From Ureibacillus aquaedulcis (lineage in GTDB: Bacteria > Bacillota > Bacilli > Bacillales_A > Planococcaceae): a stretch of 64,000 nucleotides of DNA. The notes below the pieces were generated by a model, which ran no database searches, had not been told where the DNA came from, and saw nothing but the letters and a program-made list of their open reading frames with translations. The stretch lies in assembly GCF_030418165.1 (NCBI RefSeq), contig NZ_JAUHTQ010000013.1:45019-109018 (forward strand). Reading direction: 5' to 3'. Positions 24,140 through 33,366 of the stretch are shown one piece after another. Within the stretch, counting starts at the first letter, position 1. Each line of letters begins with the position of its first letter. The position numbers and the translations under genes are program-made.

Positions 24140-25195
24140 ATGAAAAAACTATTTTTACTTATTTTGCTAGTACTTTCAATTACCACAACCGTTCAACTCC
24201 CTTCTACATATGCTCATTCTAATAATAGTGAAGGTTACTCTATGATTGAAGTAACTGATCATAATATTAATTATGAACTGAAGGTGGATCTCGCGGAACT
24301 CGGTCATGCAATGAATCAGGAATTGGACAATCAACAGTTATTTAATACAAAAATAGTTCAGAATTATATTAATTCTCGCATTGAACTTTATGCGGATAGC
24401 ATTAAACTGGAAGGAACAATTGAAAGGTCCGGTGTAGAAACGATTAGTAACAAACAGTTTGCTGTCATGAACCTAACATATGAACTTGGTGATAAACCTC
24501 AAAAACTAGTACTAAATTATAATATGTTTTTAGATGATTCAGACCCAAGTCATGCTAACTACGCAACTGTTACATTTGATGGTGAACAACAGGAAGAAGT
24601 TCTTACCTTTGAATCGAGAGAGCTAGAAATTGGTGAAATGAATTTCGTTCAAAACGTATTACAGTTTCTATTACTGGGATTAAAGCATATCTTTACAGGC
24701 TATGATCATATTCTGTTTGTTATCAGCTTATTATTTGGAATAAAGACCATCAGAAATACTTTCACTTTGGTAACTGCATTTACGATTGCCCATAGTATCA
24801 CCTTAGCCCTTGCAACGTTGGATATTGTACATCTACCAAGTAGTTTTGTAGAAGCTGCTATTGCTTTAAGTATAATTTATGTAGCACTTATTAATATTTT
24901 TAACCCTGATTCAAAGCATCAGCCATGGCTTGCCTTTGCCTTTGGTCTTGTCCACGGATTCGGTTTTGCAGGAATCCTTTCTGAAATGAGACTAGATGCA
25001 AGTCACCTAGCTACTTCTCTAATATCTTTCAATATCGGGATTGAAATAGGCCAACTGGTTATTGTAGCTATCGTATTCCCTATTCTTCTCTGGCTGAAAA
25101 CATTAACTTTCAAACCATCTAAATGGGTAATTCCTGGAGCTTCAGTAGCAATCTTAGCCTTTGGATTCCTTTGGTTTATTGAAAGAGCATTTTAA
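24140..25195 (+). CDS. HupE/UreJ-family membrane protein with extracytoplasmic domain
   Basis: The 351-residue protein has a signal peptide (about 1-25, ending TYA), an extracytoplasmic domain to about 165, and six or seven TM helices. The membrane part carries the HupE/UreJ_2 pattern of conserved polar residues: GLKHIFTGYDHILF (His183, Asp189, His190), TIAHSITLA (His218), GLVHGFGFAG (His272) and FNIGIEIGQL (Glu302). Family members are thought to move nickel or cobalt or to serve metalloproteins. Beside a secreted metalloenzyme it may supply or sense metal; that is inference. The ribosome binding site is weak (GGGGTAG). Confidence 0.8.
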   Translation: MKKLFLLILLVLSITTTVQLPSTYAHSNNSEGYSMIEVTDHNINYELKVDLAELGHAMNQELDNQQLFNTKIVQNYINSRIELYADSIKLEGTIERSGVETISNKQFAVMNLTYELGDKPQKLVLNYNMFLDDSDPSHANYATVTFDGEQQEEVLTFESRELEIGEMNFVQNVLQFLLLGLKHIFTGYDHILFVISLLFGIKTIRNTFTLVTAFTIAHSITLALATLDIVHLPSSFVEAAIALSIIYVALINIFNPDSKHQPWLAFAFGLVHGFGFAGILSEMRLDASHLATSLISFNIGIEIGQLVIVAIVFPILLWLKTLTFKPSKWVIPGASVAILAFGFLWFIERAF

Positions 25196-25221
25196 TTTCC
25201 ACAACCGTTTCCTTAAAAAGC

Positions 25222-25257
25222 AAAAGAACGAATCCTTTCGTCAGGACTCGTTCTTTT
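25222..25257. terminator. Bidirectional terminator between HupE-like gene and rlmCD
   Basis: An AAAAGAACGAATCC / GGACTCGTTCTTTT stem with one mismatch has A- and T-runs on both sides. It serves the plus-strand island and the convergent minus-strand rlmCD. Confidence 0.88.
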
Positions 25258-25263
25258 TAATTA

Positions 25264-26625
25264 TTATTTTAATTCCAGCCATGCGACTGCTTCACAGTGT
25301 GTCGTCTGCGGGAACATGTCCACCGGCTGGATTTCCATTGTTTTGTAGCCACCGTCTTCTAGGACGCGAAGATCGCGAGCGAGTGTACCAGGGTTACATG
25401 ACACGTATACCACCCGTTTTGGTTTTTGCTCGACGATTGTTGTCAGTAATGCTTCGTCGCAGCCTTTGCGCGGCGGGTCGACAACTAGTACATCTGCTTC
25501 TTTCCCATCTGCGTACCAGCGTGGGATGACCTCTTCTGCCGGACCAGCTTCAAAGTAAGTATTGGTGAAGCCATTTAATTCAGAATTGCGTTTCGCGTCT
25601 TCTATTGCTTGCTCAACGATTTCCACACCCATTACAGATTTGGCTTTTTGCGCTAAGAATAATGAAATTGTTCCGATACCACAGTAAGCATCAATCACTC
25701 GTTCATTACCAGTTAGTTGTGCGTAGTCTAAGGCTTGTTTGTATAATACTTCTGTTTGAACCGGGTTTACTTGATAGAACGAGCGGGCTGAAATCTCAAA
25801 GCGGACACCACCGATTGTATCCTCGATGAAATCTTTCCCCCAAAGTGTAACCGTCTCATTTCCAAGAATCACATTTGTTTTTTCAATGTTAATGTTTTGA
25901 ACAATTGACGTCACATTTGGTACCAGCTTTTGAATCAAAGCAATTGCCGCTTCTTTTTGAGGGAACTTATGTTTATTCGTGACAAGCACAATCATGACTT
26001 CTCCTGTTGCCCGTCCTTTACGAACTACTACATGGCGCAGCATGCCCTGATGAGAAGCTTCATTATAAGGTTGCAAACCGATTTCCATAAGTTCCTTTTT
26101 AAGGTTGGCCATCATCGCATCTGCTTCACTCACCTGAATTAAACAACGTTCCATATCCACGATTTCGTGTGATTTTGATTTATAAAAGCCAGCAATCGGA
26201 CCAGTTTCCGTCATTGAAAATGGAATTTGGGACTTGTTTCTGTAATTCCACGGGTCCTGCATTCCTTTTACAGGCAATACTGGAGCATCAATCTTCCCGA
26301 TTCGCTTCATTAAATTACGGACCATGTTTTCCTTCCATTTCAGCTGCCCTTCATATGATAGATGCTGAAGCTGGCAGCCCCCACATTTGCCGAAGTAAAT
26401 ACATGGTGCCTTCACTCGGTCGGGTGATTCTTTTATAATGTCTACGATTTTGGCGAATCCGTAATTTTTTAGCGTTTTTAATACATGTACTTCCACGGTT
26501 TCTTGGGGTAGTGCTCCTTGGATAAATAAAGGGAATCCATCAATCTTTGCTACACCATTGCCATCATGTGTTAAATCTTCTATATAAACTGTTTTACGAT
26601 CATTTTTCTTAACTGGTGCTACCAT
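25264..26625 (-). CDS. rlmCD: 23S rRNA (uracil-C5)-methyltransferase RlmCD
   Basis: The 453-residue enzyme methylates uracils in 23S rRNA using SAM. An N-terminal TRAM domain (about 10-68) is followed by the four-Cys iron-sulfur set Cys75, Cys81, Cys84 and Cys161. The SAM-binding part has VIDAYCGIGTISLFLA, VDPPRKGCDEALL and the catalytic Cys loop VVYVSCNPGTLARDL. The C-terminus is THCEAVAWLELK. It corresponds to B. subtilis YefA, which also lies near dagK. GGAGGA is six bases before the ATG. Its 3' end is duplicated about 3.1 kb away, a sign that the gene end served as an integration site. Confidence 0.93.
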   Translation of the reverse strand: MVAPVKKNDRKTVYIEDLTHDGNGVAKIDGFPLFIQGALPQETVEVHVLKTLKNYGFAKIVDIIKESPDRVKAPCIYFGKCGGCQLQHLSYEGQLKWKENMVRNLMKRIGKIDAPVLPVKGMQDPWNYRNKSQIPFSMTETGPIAGFYKSKSHEIVDMERCLIQVSEADAMMANLKKELMEIGLQPYNEASHQGMLRHVVVRKGRATGEVMIVLVTNKHKFPQKEAAIALIQKLVPNVTSIVQNINIEKTNVILGNETVTLWGKDFIEDTIGGVRFEISARSFYQVNPVQTEVLYKQALDYAQLTGNERVIDAYCGIGTISLFLAQKAKSVMGVEIVEQAIEDAKRNSELNGFTNTYFEAGPAEEVIPRWYADGKEADVLVVDPPRKGCDEALLTTIVEQKPKRVVYVSCNPGTLARDLRVLEDGGYKTMEIQPVDMFPQTTHCEAVAWLELK

Positions 26626-26665
26626 CTTCCGTCCTCCATTTCAGTGCTTTTATAGTAGCATAAAT

Positions 26666-26698
26666 AAAGACGACTCAAAAGAAAATTGAGTCGTCTTT
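26666..26698. other. Strong hairpin upstream of rlmCD, start of the repeat region
   Basis: A perfect 13-bp stem (AAAGACGACTCAA/TTGAGTCGTCTTT) with a 7-base loop lies about 40 bp upstream of the rlmCD start. With T-rich flanks it could end transcripts coming from the repeat side. Its right arm plus TTTATTTT recurs inside the neighbouring repeat array. Confidence 0.7.
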
Positions 26699-26703
26699 AT
26701 TTT

Positions 26704-27438
26704 CTGCGCCGGAAGCCTGCGTCAGGCGCATAAATACTTTTATATGAAACCATAACCTTACCTAATTCAAAGTATATATTCAAAAGGATTTTCACCAACT
26801 CAACAGTAAGTTGAGTTGACTTTATTTTCTGCGCCGAAAGCCTGCGTCAGGCGCATAAACAATAAATGAAAAGTATTATTTTCTTAAAACACTTCTCCAT
26901 ATAATCAAAAGAAAATTGAGTCGTCTTTATTTTCTGCGCCGAAAGCCTGCGTCAGGCGCATAAACAATAAATGAAAAGTATTATTTTCTTAAAACACTTC
27001 TCCATATAATCAAAAGAAAATTGAGTCGTCTTTATTTTCTGCGCCGGAAGCCTGCGTCAGGCGCATAAATACTTTTATATGAAACCATAACCTTACCTAA
27101 TTCAAAGTATATATTCAAAAGGATTTCACCAACTCAACAGTAAGTTGAGTTGACTTTATTTTCTGCGCCGAAAGCCTGCGTCAGGCGCAAAAATACTTTT
27201 ATATGAAACCATAACCTTACCTAATTCAAAGTATATATTCAAAAGGATTTTCACCAACTCAACAGTAAGTTGAGTTGACTTTATTTTCTGCGCCGAAAGC
27301 CTGCGTCAGGCGCATAAATACTTTTATATGAAACCATAACCTTACCTAATTCAAAGTATATATTCAAAAGGATTTCACCAACTCAACAGTAAGTTGAGTT
27401 GACTTTATTTTCTGCGCCGGAAGCCTGCGTCAGGCGCA
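26704..27438. repeat. Mosaic array: seven GC-rich palindromic cores with two spacer types
   Basis: A 27-base core, CTGCGCCG-RAAGCCTGCG-TCAGGCGCA, begins at 26704, 26829, 26934, 27039, 27163, 27288 and 27412. It can fold as TGCGCC/GGCGCA or GCCTG/CAGGC. Core-to-core distances are 125, 105, 105, 124, 125 and 124 bp because two different spacers are used in the order B-A-A-B-B-B. Spacer B contains the hairpin AACTCAAC/GTTGAGTT; spacer A contains AAAATTGAGTCGTC. Both end in TTTATTTT before the core. Within a type the copies are almost identical, so the amplification is recent. No open frame has start signals. Confidence 0.92.
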
Positions 27439-27446
27439 AAAATCAT

Positions 27447-28565
27447 GATGCACTTTTCAATTATAGACCGCAAACCAAAAGTACTTCATTACACTCATGA
27501 TGCACTTTTCAGATGAATACAGCCAACCTAAAGTGCCTCATCACACCTATGATGCACTTCTCAAATGCAATCCAACACCCTAAAGTGCTTCATCCACCTA
27601 TGATGCACTTCTCAAATGCAATCCAACACCCTAAAGTGCTTCATCCACCTATGATGCACTTCTCAAATGCAATCCAACACCCTAAAGTGCCTCATCACAC
27701 CTATGATGCACTTTTTAAATGAAAACTAATACCTTAAAGTACTTCAACACTCCCTTGATGCACTTTTTAAATGAAATCCAACACCCAGAAGTGCTTCATC
27801 TTACTTATCAAACGCATTTCGAACGAATTTCTCCCTCCAAATGCGTTTCAGCTCACTTATCAAACGCATCTCAAACGAATTTCTCTCCCTAAATGCGTTT
27901 CAGCTCACTTATCAAACGCGTCTCAAATGAATTTCTCCCTCCAAATGCGTTTCAGCTCACAAACGCGTCTCAATCGAATTCCTCGCCCCACATGCGTTTC
28001 AGCTCACTTATCAAACGCGTCTCAAATGAATTTCTCCCTCCAAATGCGTTTCAGCTCACTTATCAAACGCATCTCAAACGAATTCCTCGCCCCAAATGCG
28101 TTTCAGCTCACTTATGAAACGCATCTCAAACGAATTTCTCTCCCTAAATGCGTTTCAGCTCACTTATCAAACGCTTCTCATGCACATTTCTCCCCCACAT
28201 GCGTTAGATTCCACTTATGAAACGCGTCTCAAATGCATTTCTCCTCCCAAAAGCGTTTCATCTCCCCCATGAAACGCGTCTCAAATGCATTCCTCCCCCC
28301 ACATGCTTTTCATCTCACTTATGAAACGCATCTCAAACGAATTTCTCCCCCAGAATACGTTTGATCTCACTTATAAAACGCATCTCAAACAGATTCCTCC
28401 CCCCACATGCGTTTCATCTCACCTATGAAACGCATCTCAAACGAATTTCTCCCCCAGAATATGTTTGATCTCACTTATAAAACGCATCTCAAACAGATTC
28501 CTCCCCCCCAAATGCTTTTTATATCATCGATGAAAAGCATCTCCAATGCATTTCACCCCGCTTAC
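27447..28565. repeat. 22-copy, 52-bp-period hairpin array with co-varying arms
   Basis: Seven copies of type 1 (GATGCACTT... at 27447, 27499, 27551, 27602, 27653, 27705, 27757) run without a break of register into about 15 copies of type 2 (AAACGC... at 27810, 27862, 27914, 27961, 28013, 28065, 28117, 28169, 28220, 28272, 28324, 28376, 28428, 28480, 28533). The usual step is 52 bp. The end of each unit pairs with the start of the next: AAGTGCTTCAT/ATGATGCACTT in type 1, ATGCGTTTCA/TGAAACGCAT in type 2. The C-rich spacer between hairpins is conserved in kind. The long open frames across it simply reflect a lack of stop codons. Confidence 0.93.
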
Positions 28566-28607
28566 ACGTTTCATCCTCTAAACACTCACTTATACCCTAA
28601 ATAGCAT

Positions 28608-28658
28608 AAAAAACCCACACAACAGTCAGCCTAATCCACGCTAACTGCCATATGGGTT
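28608..28658 (-). terminator. Terminator of dagK
   Basis: AACCCA/TGGGTT closes a longer imperfect stem with CAGT.AGC/GCT.ACTG inside; TTTTTT follows on the minus strand. It lies 14 bp past the dagK stop and shields the repeat region from read-through. Confidence 0.8.
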
Positions 28659-28671
28659 ACAAATCATCTTA

Positions 28672-29598
28672 TTATTCTACTCGATCCAAGTCGCGGATGT
28701 CGTCGATTGGGACGAATACTTCGATATGTCTTTTTAGGTTGGTGAAGGTTACGGGTGCGTCGCCGCCGTATTCTCCATCCAGGTTGATGTGGATGTCTTC
28801 TTCATCAATGGGTGAGGTTACTTTGACAACACTTGCCTTTTGGTAGATTACGTTGGGGTCGTTAAGATGCTCTCCGCGTAAAGCCAATGATGCGATTCTA
28901 ACAAAATCGGCGATATTACATTTTTTTAGGATCATCATGGTGAAGAGGCCATCGTTAATGCTTGCGTCAGGAGCAATTTTTTCAAATCCTCCAACCGAAT
29001 TCGTTAAGCCACACAGGAACATCATGGCTTCCCCTTCGAATACCTCGTCATCATACTCAATCCGCATTGTTGTGGCTTTAATCGATGGGATCATCTCAAT
29101 GCCCTTTAAGTAATAGGCAAGTTGTCCAAGAATGGTTTTCATTTTGCTTGGTACTTCGTATGTTAACTCAGTAATCCGACCACCCGCAGCAATATTAATA
29201 AAGTAGCGGTCATCATCTATTAATCCAACATCTACAGGAATTGTATCGCCTTTAACAATAATATCGATTGCCTCGTCGATTGCTCTTGGTACCCGGATTG
29301 CACGCGCAAAATCGTTTGTTGTTCCCATTGGTACGACACCCAATTTCGGTCGCTTTTCATATGGACTCATCCCCGCTACCACTTCATTTAAAGTACCGTC
29401 ACCGCCAGCAGCTATGATAATATCAAATCCACGTTCAACTGCGTGGGCAGCAGCCACTTTAGCGTCTCCTTCACAAGTTGTCGCATGACAAGATGTTTCA
29501 TAGCCTGCTGTTTCCAGTTTTTCCAGCACTTCAGGCAAATGCTTCCGGAATAGTTCCCTACCCGACGTTGGATTATAAATGATTCTCGCTCTTTTCAT
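28672..29598 (-). CDS. dagK: Diacylglycerol kinase
   Basis: The 308-residue soluble lipid kinase (DgkB type) recycles diacylglycerol to phosphatidic acid during lipoteichoic acid synthesis. The DAGK_cat domain has IYNPTSGRE (about 7-15), the ATP-site GGDGTLNEVV (65-74) and GVVPMGTTNDFAR (about 86-98). The C-terminal half carries INIAAGG, INDGLFTMMIL and the final NLDGEYGG, with the Asp expected to act as general base. Its place between rlmCD and the gat genes is the same as in B. subtilis. It has its own terminator and an AGGATGG site. Confidence 0.95.
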   Translation of the reverse strand: MKRARIIYNPTSGRELFRKHLPEVLEKLETAGYETSCHATTCEGDAKVAAAHAVERGFDIIIAAGGDGTLNEVVAGMSPYEKRPKLGVVPMGTTNDFARAIRVPRAIDEAIDIIVKGDTIPVDVGLIDDDRYFINIAAGGRITELTYEVPSKMKTILGQLAYYLKGIEMIPSIKATTMRIEYDDEVFEGEAMMFLCGLTNSVGGFEKIAPDASINDGLFTMMILKKCNIADFVRIASLALRGEHLNDPNVIYQKASVVKVTSPIDEEDIHINLDGEYGGDAPVTFTNLKRHIEVFVPIDDIRDLDRVE

Positions 29599-29650
29599 GT
29601 TTTTTCCATCCTATACCTTTTATTATGTAAAAACATATTTAGGCGTAAAG

Positions 29651-29693
29651 AGGTTCCCTTCAAATAAAAAATTTTTGAATTTGAAGAGAACTT
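29651..29693 (-). terminator. Hairpin after the thioredoxin-like gene
   Basis: A 15-bp arm pair with wobbles (AGGTTCCCTTCAAAT/ATTTGAAGAGAACTT), extended by an AT-rich inner stem, lies 16 bp past the stop codon. The T-tract is poor (CTCTTTA), so termination is likely but not certain. Confidence 0.55.
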
Positions 29694-29708
29694 CCACCTA
29701 AATCTATA

Positions 29709-30272
29709 TTATGATAACGCTTTCGAGATGACTGTCTTCATATCTTCGTATACCCAGTTTGCACACTGTGGGTCTTTTACATATTTCTCCTGCAAGTTAG
29801 TATACATCTCTTTTTGCTTTTCTTCAAATGAAGGGTCGTCTTTTTCTGGAAGTTGTGCACGCATATCCATTACTAATTGTTGTAATTCCTTGGCACGCGG
29901 CCCCCATTTTCCAACAACTTCGCCTTGTTCACTTAAGATTAGATAAATGGGAATCCCTCGTCCGCCATTTGTTAAGTAGCGATCGATTAAATCTGTATCC
30001 GCATCACGGAATGCACAACGAATTTCTAGATCGGCTTCTTCAGCAATCTTGCGGATGACCGGGTTATTAAGCATCGCATCCCCGCACCAATCTTCTGTTA
30101 TTGCTAAAATATGAGGTTTTTTTGCTTTTAATAATTGGAATACCTCATCTTCTGGGTTCACGTTAAAGTTCTCGTATACTTTAAAGCTCGGCTCTTTTAA
30201 ATTTGTTGTCATTTGGTCCATGTACTCGGCCATTGTCATTGATTCTTCAAAATATTGTTGTTCAGTTTTCAT
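29709..30272 (-). CDS. Thioredoxin-fold protein
   Basis: I start at MKTEQQYFEE, which has GGAGG seven bases upstream; a reading ten codons longer has no such site. The 187-residue protein fits the thioredoxin_9 group: a helical N-terminus, ILAITEDWCGDAMLNNPVIRK (about 62-82), the cis-Pro in GGRGIPIYLILSEQGEVVGKWGPRA, and a helical C-terminus. The motif is WCGD with one Cys, so it is not a classical dithiol oxidoreductase; a monothiol or peroxidase-partner role is possible. It is a single gene between dagK and gatB. Confidence 0.8.
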   Translation of the reverse strand: MKTEQQYFEESMTMAEYMDQMTTNLKEPSFKVYENFNVNPEDEVFQLLKAKKPHILAITEDWCGDAMLNNPVIRKIAEEADLEIRCAFRDADTDLIDRYLTNGGRGIPIYLILSEQGEVVGKWGPRAKELQQLVMDMRAQLPEKDDPSFEEKQKEMYTNLQEKYVKDPQCANWVYEDMKTVISKALS

Positions 30273-30344
30273 ACTAAAACCTCCATTCCTTATTAATTCC
30301 ATTTTGCCTCTGATTTAAAAGAAATACAATTTTTCTGTTTCGAA

Positions 30345-30390
30345 AATAAAGCCCCTATAAGCCAAATTTAACATTCAACTTACAGGGGCT
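30345..30390 (-). terminator. Terminator of gatCAB
   Basis: A 12-bp stem with one mismatch (AGCCCCTATAAG/CTTACAGGGGCT) is followed on the minus strand by TTTATTTT, 40 bp past gatB. Confidence 0.82.
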
Positions 30391-30429
30391 ATATGGAATT
30401 ATTTCGTGTTGCTCAAACTTGAAACCAGC

Positions 30430-31875
30430 TTATCTTTTATTGATTTCTTCAAGCAAGATCTTGTTGACCATTGGTGGGTTTGCTTGTCCTTTTGAAGCTT
30501 TCATGATTTGGCCTACCAGGAAGCCGATTGCACGGTCTTTCCCGTTTTTAAAGTCTTCGATGGATTGTGGGTTCGCATCAAGTACTTCTGTTACTAAGCC
30601 AAGCAGAACAGATGGGTCAGAGATTTGAACCAAACCTTTTGCTTTGACGATTTCGTTTGCGTCTCCACCGTTTTTCACAAGCTCAGTGAATACTTTTTTC
30701 GCAATTTTGGATGAGATAGTTCCATCTGCAATTATTTTCACCATACCCGCTAAGTTCTCAGGCGTTAATGGCGTATCAGCCAATTCTTTTTGTTCTGCGT
30801 TTAAGTAAGCTGATACATCTCCCATTAACCAGTTGGCAGAAAGTTTCGCGTCTGCTCCTTGTGCGACCATTTCATCAAAGAAATCAGAGATGACTTTGTT
30901 GACAACAAGCACACTTGCGTCGTAATTATTAAGCCCAAGTTCTTCAACATAGCGTTTTTTGCGAGCATCCGGAAGCTCAGGGATTGAAGCTTTTACGCGT
31001 TCGAGCCACTCATCATCGATATGAAGATCTACTAGGTCTGGTTCCGGGAAGTAACGGTAATCGTCTGTTCCTTCTTTTACGCGCATTAAGATTGTTTTGC
31101 CAGTCTTCTCATCGAAACGACGAGTTTCTTGTTTAATTTCTCCGCCGGACATTAAAACTTCTGCTTGGCGTACTTCTTCATGCTCAAGACCTTTACGTAC
31201 AAAGTTGAATGAGTTCAAGTTTTTAAGCTCTGCCTTTGTACCAAATTCTTCTTGACCGTAAGGACGGATAGAGATGTTGGCGTCACAGCGAAGTGATCCT
31301 TCTTCCATACGTACATCAGAAACACCTGTATATTGAATAATTGCTTTTAACTTTTCAAGATACGCATAAGCTTCTGCTGGTGTGCGGATATCCGGCTCGG
31401 AAACGATTTCCACAAGTGGTGTACCTTGACGGTTAAAGTCTACTAAAGAATAGCCTTCACCATGTGTCAATTTACCAGCATCTTCTTCCATATGAAGACG
31501 GGTAATCCCGATTTTTTTCGTATAGCCCGGTTGACCGTCAGTACCTTCGATTTCGATTTCAATCCAGCCATTTTCGCCGATTGGTTTATCAAATTGAGAG
31601 ATTTGATAAGCTTTTGGATTGTCTGGATAGAAGTAGTTTTTGCGGTCAAATTTAGTTTGCTGGTTGATATCCATGTTAAGTGCAAGTGCAGCTTTCATAG
31701 CATAATCAACAACGTTTTTGTTCAACACTGGTAATACACCTGGGTAACCAAGGTCAATTACTGTTGTATTTGTATTTGGCTCCGCCCCAAAATGATTTGG
31801 AGCTGGAGAGAAAATTTTAGAATTTGTTTTTAACTCTACGTGTACTTCTAGACCGATAACTGTTTCAAAGTTCAT
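30430..31875 (-). CDS. gatB: Asp/Glu-tRNA amidotransferase subunit B
   Basis: GatB binds misacylated Glu-tRNA(Gln) (and Asp-tRNA(Asn)) and, with GatA and GatC, turns it into the amidated form. The 481-residue protein has the GLEVHVEL start (about 7-14), the PGVLPVLN loop, [16 protein letters not shown] and the [11 protein letters not shown] kinase-like site. The C-terminal YqeY/tRNA-binding tail contains [17 protein letters not shown]. The ATG is two bases after the gatA stop, behind GGAGGG. Length and motifs are normal. Confidence 0.97.
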   Translation of the reverse strand: MNFETVIGLEVHVELKTNSKIFSPAPNHFGAEPNTNTTVIDLGYPGVLPVLNKNVVDYAMKAALALNMDINQQTKFDRKNYFYPDNPKAYQISQFDKPIGENGWIEIEIEGTDGQPGYTKKIGITRLHMEEDAGKLTHGEGYSLVDFNRQGTPLVEIVSEPDIRTPAEAYAYLEKLKAIIQYTGVSDVRMEEGSLRCDANISIRPYGQEEFGTKAELKNLNSFNFVRKGLEHEEVRQAEVLMSGGEIKQETRRFDEKTGKTILMRVKEGTDDYRYFPEPDLVDLHIDDEWLERVKASIPELPDARKKRYVEELGLNNYDASVLVVNKVISDFFDEMVAQGADAKLSANWLMGDVSAYLNAEQKELADTPLTPENLAGMVKIIADGTISSKIAKKVFTELVKNGGDANEIVKAKGLVQISDPSVLLGLVTEVLDANPQSIEDFKNGKDRAIGFLVGQIMKASKGQANPPMVNKILLEEINKR

Positions 31876-31877
31876 GA

Positions 31878-33341
31878 TTATTTACCCTCCCAAAGTTGAG
31901 GAGTTTGTGTATGGAAATCCGTCGCTTGTTCATAAGCGTAAGCTGTGCGATAGATTGTTTCCTCATCAAAATGCTTCCCGATGATTTGTAAACCTAGAGG
32001 AAGTCCGTTTTCAAAACCACAAGGAATTGAAATCGCAGGAACGCCCGCAAGGTTGATCGGAATCGTTAAGATGTCATTTGCGTACATCGTCATTGGATCG
32101 TCAATATTTTGACCCACTTTGAATGCCGCTGTCGGTGCAGTAGGACCAACAATGACATCATAGTTTTCAAACACTTTATCATAATCTTGTTTAATTAATG
32201 TACGTGTTTGCTGTGCTTTTTTGTAGTAGGCATCATAAGTTCCGGCACTTAAAGAATAAGTACCCAGCATAATACGGCGTTTTACTTCATCGCCAAAGCC
32301 TTGGGAACGTGTTTCTTTATAAAGCTCCATTAAATTTTTCACGCCTTCAGCACGGAAACCGTAACGGATTCCATCGAAACGTGAAAGGTTGGATGAAGCC
32401 TCTGAAGATGAAAGAATATAGTAAGCTGCTAATGCGTATTTCGAGTGTGGCAGTGATACTTCTTCAACAGTGGCACCTAGACCTTTTAATACTTCAAGAG
32501 CTTGCAATACTGATTTTTTCACTTCTTCGTTAACACCTTCACCAAGGTATTCTTTTGGTACTGCAATACGTAAGCCTTTAATGTCACCATTTAACTTAGA
32601 GGCATAGTTTGGTACCGGCACGTCCGCTGAAGTTGAGTCGTTAGCGTCCACTCCTGCAATTGCTTCTAAAAGAAGTGCATTATCATAGACATTACGAGTA
32701 ATTGGCCCGATTTGGTCAAGTGAAGAAGCGAATGCTACTAAACCAAAACGAGATACACGGCCATAAGTAGGTTTCATACCTACAACACCACAATAAGCTG
32801 CCGGTTGACGGATTGAACCACCTGTATCGGAACCTAAAGAGAATGGTACTTCACCGGCTGCAACTGAAGCTGCAGATGCACCTGAAGACCCCCCTGGTAC
32901 ATGTTCAAGGTTCCATGGGTTTTTTGTTGTTTTATAGGCAGAGTTTTCGTTTGATGAACCCATTGCGAATTCATCCATGTTAAGCTTTCCAACTGTTACC
33001 ATGCCTGCTTCACGCAGTTTTTTCACTACTGTTGCATCATAGATAGGCATGAAGCCTTCCAGTATTTTAGAAGCACAAGTTGTTTCTAGCCCTTCTGTTA
33101 CGATGTTGTCTTTAACACCGATAGGCAACCCGAAAAGTGGACCGCGTTCTTCAAATGGTACTTGATCCATTTGTGCGGCTTGTTCAGTTGCCTTTTCTTT
33201 ATTTAAAGCTAAGAAAGCTTGTACATCGTTATCTAGGTTTTCGATACGGGCAAATGCTTCGTTCGTTAAGTCGGCGATTTTGAATTCGCCGTTATGTAGG
33301 CCTTCTTGCAGTTCTTTTGATGAAAGTTTGAATAACGTCAT
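31878..33341 (-). CDS. gatA: Asp/Glu-tRNA amidotransferase subunit A
   Basis: GatA is the glutaminase of the complex and supplies ammonia through a channel to GatB. The 487-residue amidase has the Ser-cisSer-Lys triad: Lys77 in GVKDNI, Ser152 in PGGSSGAS and Ser176 in DTGGSIRQP. Other family stretches include [13 protein letters not shown] and TAPF-like GPTAPTAAF. It lies between gatC and gatB in one operon. Its Shine-Dalgarno is embedded in the 11-base palindrome GAGGTGACCTC (33342-33352), which is unusual and could fold over the site. Confidence 0.97.
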   Translation of the reverse strand: MTLFKLSSKELQEGLHNGEFKIADLTNEAFARIENLDNDVQAFLALNKEKATEQAAQMDQVPFEERGPLFGLPIGVKDNIVTEGLETTCASKILEGFMPIYDATVVKKLREAGMVTVGKLNMDEFAMGSSNENSAYKTTKNPWNLEHVPGGSSGASAASVAAGEVPFSLGSDTGGSIRQPAAYCGVVGMKPTYGRVSRFGLVAFASSLDQIGPITRNVYDNALLLEAIAGVDANDSTSADVPVPNYASKLNGDIKGLRIAVPKEYLGEGVNEEVKKSVLQALEVLKGLGATVEEVSLPHSKYALAAYYILSSSEASSNLSRFDGIRYGFRAEGVKNLMELYKETRSQGFGDEVKRRIMLGTYSLSAGTYDAYYKKAQQTRTLIKQDYDKVFENYDVIVGPTAPTAAFKVGQNIDDPMTMYANDILTIPINLAGVPAISIPCGFENGLPLGLQIIGKHFDEETIYRTAYAYEQATDFHTQTPQLWEGK

Positions 33342-33366
33342 GAGGTGACCTCCTTTTACTCTCTTT

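Noticed and set aside
27771..28220. 149-codon plus-strand open frame with repeated SNASQMNFS-like peptide, and similar frames at 27513, 27893 and 28407
   Set aside because: They lie wholly in the 52-bp array. The 52-bp period is not a multiple of three, so the frame rotates, and the frames have no Shine-Dalgarno. They reflect a lack of stop codons in a C-rich repeat.
26704..28565. CRISPR array
   Set aside because: Units are repeated whole, without unique spacers of constant length, and no cas gene is nearby.
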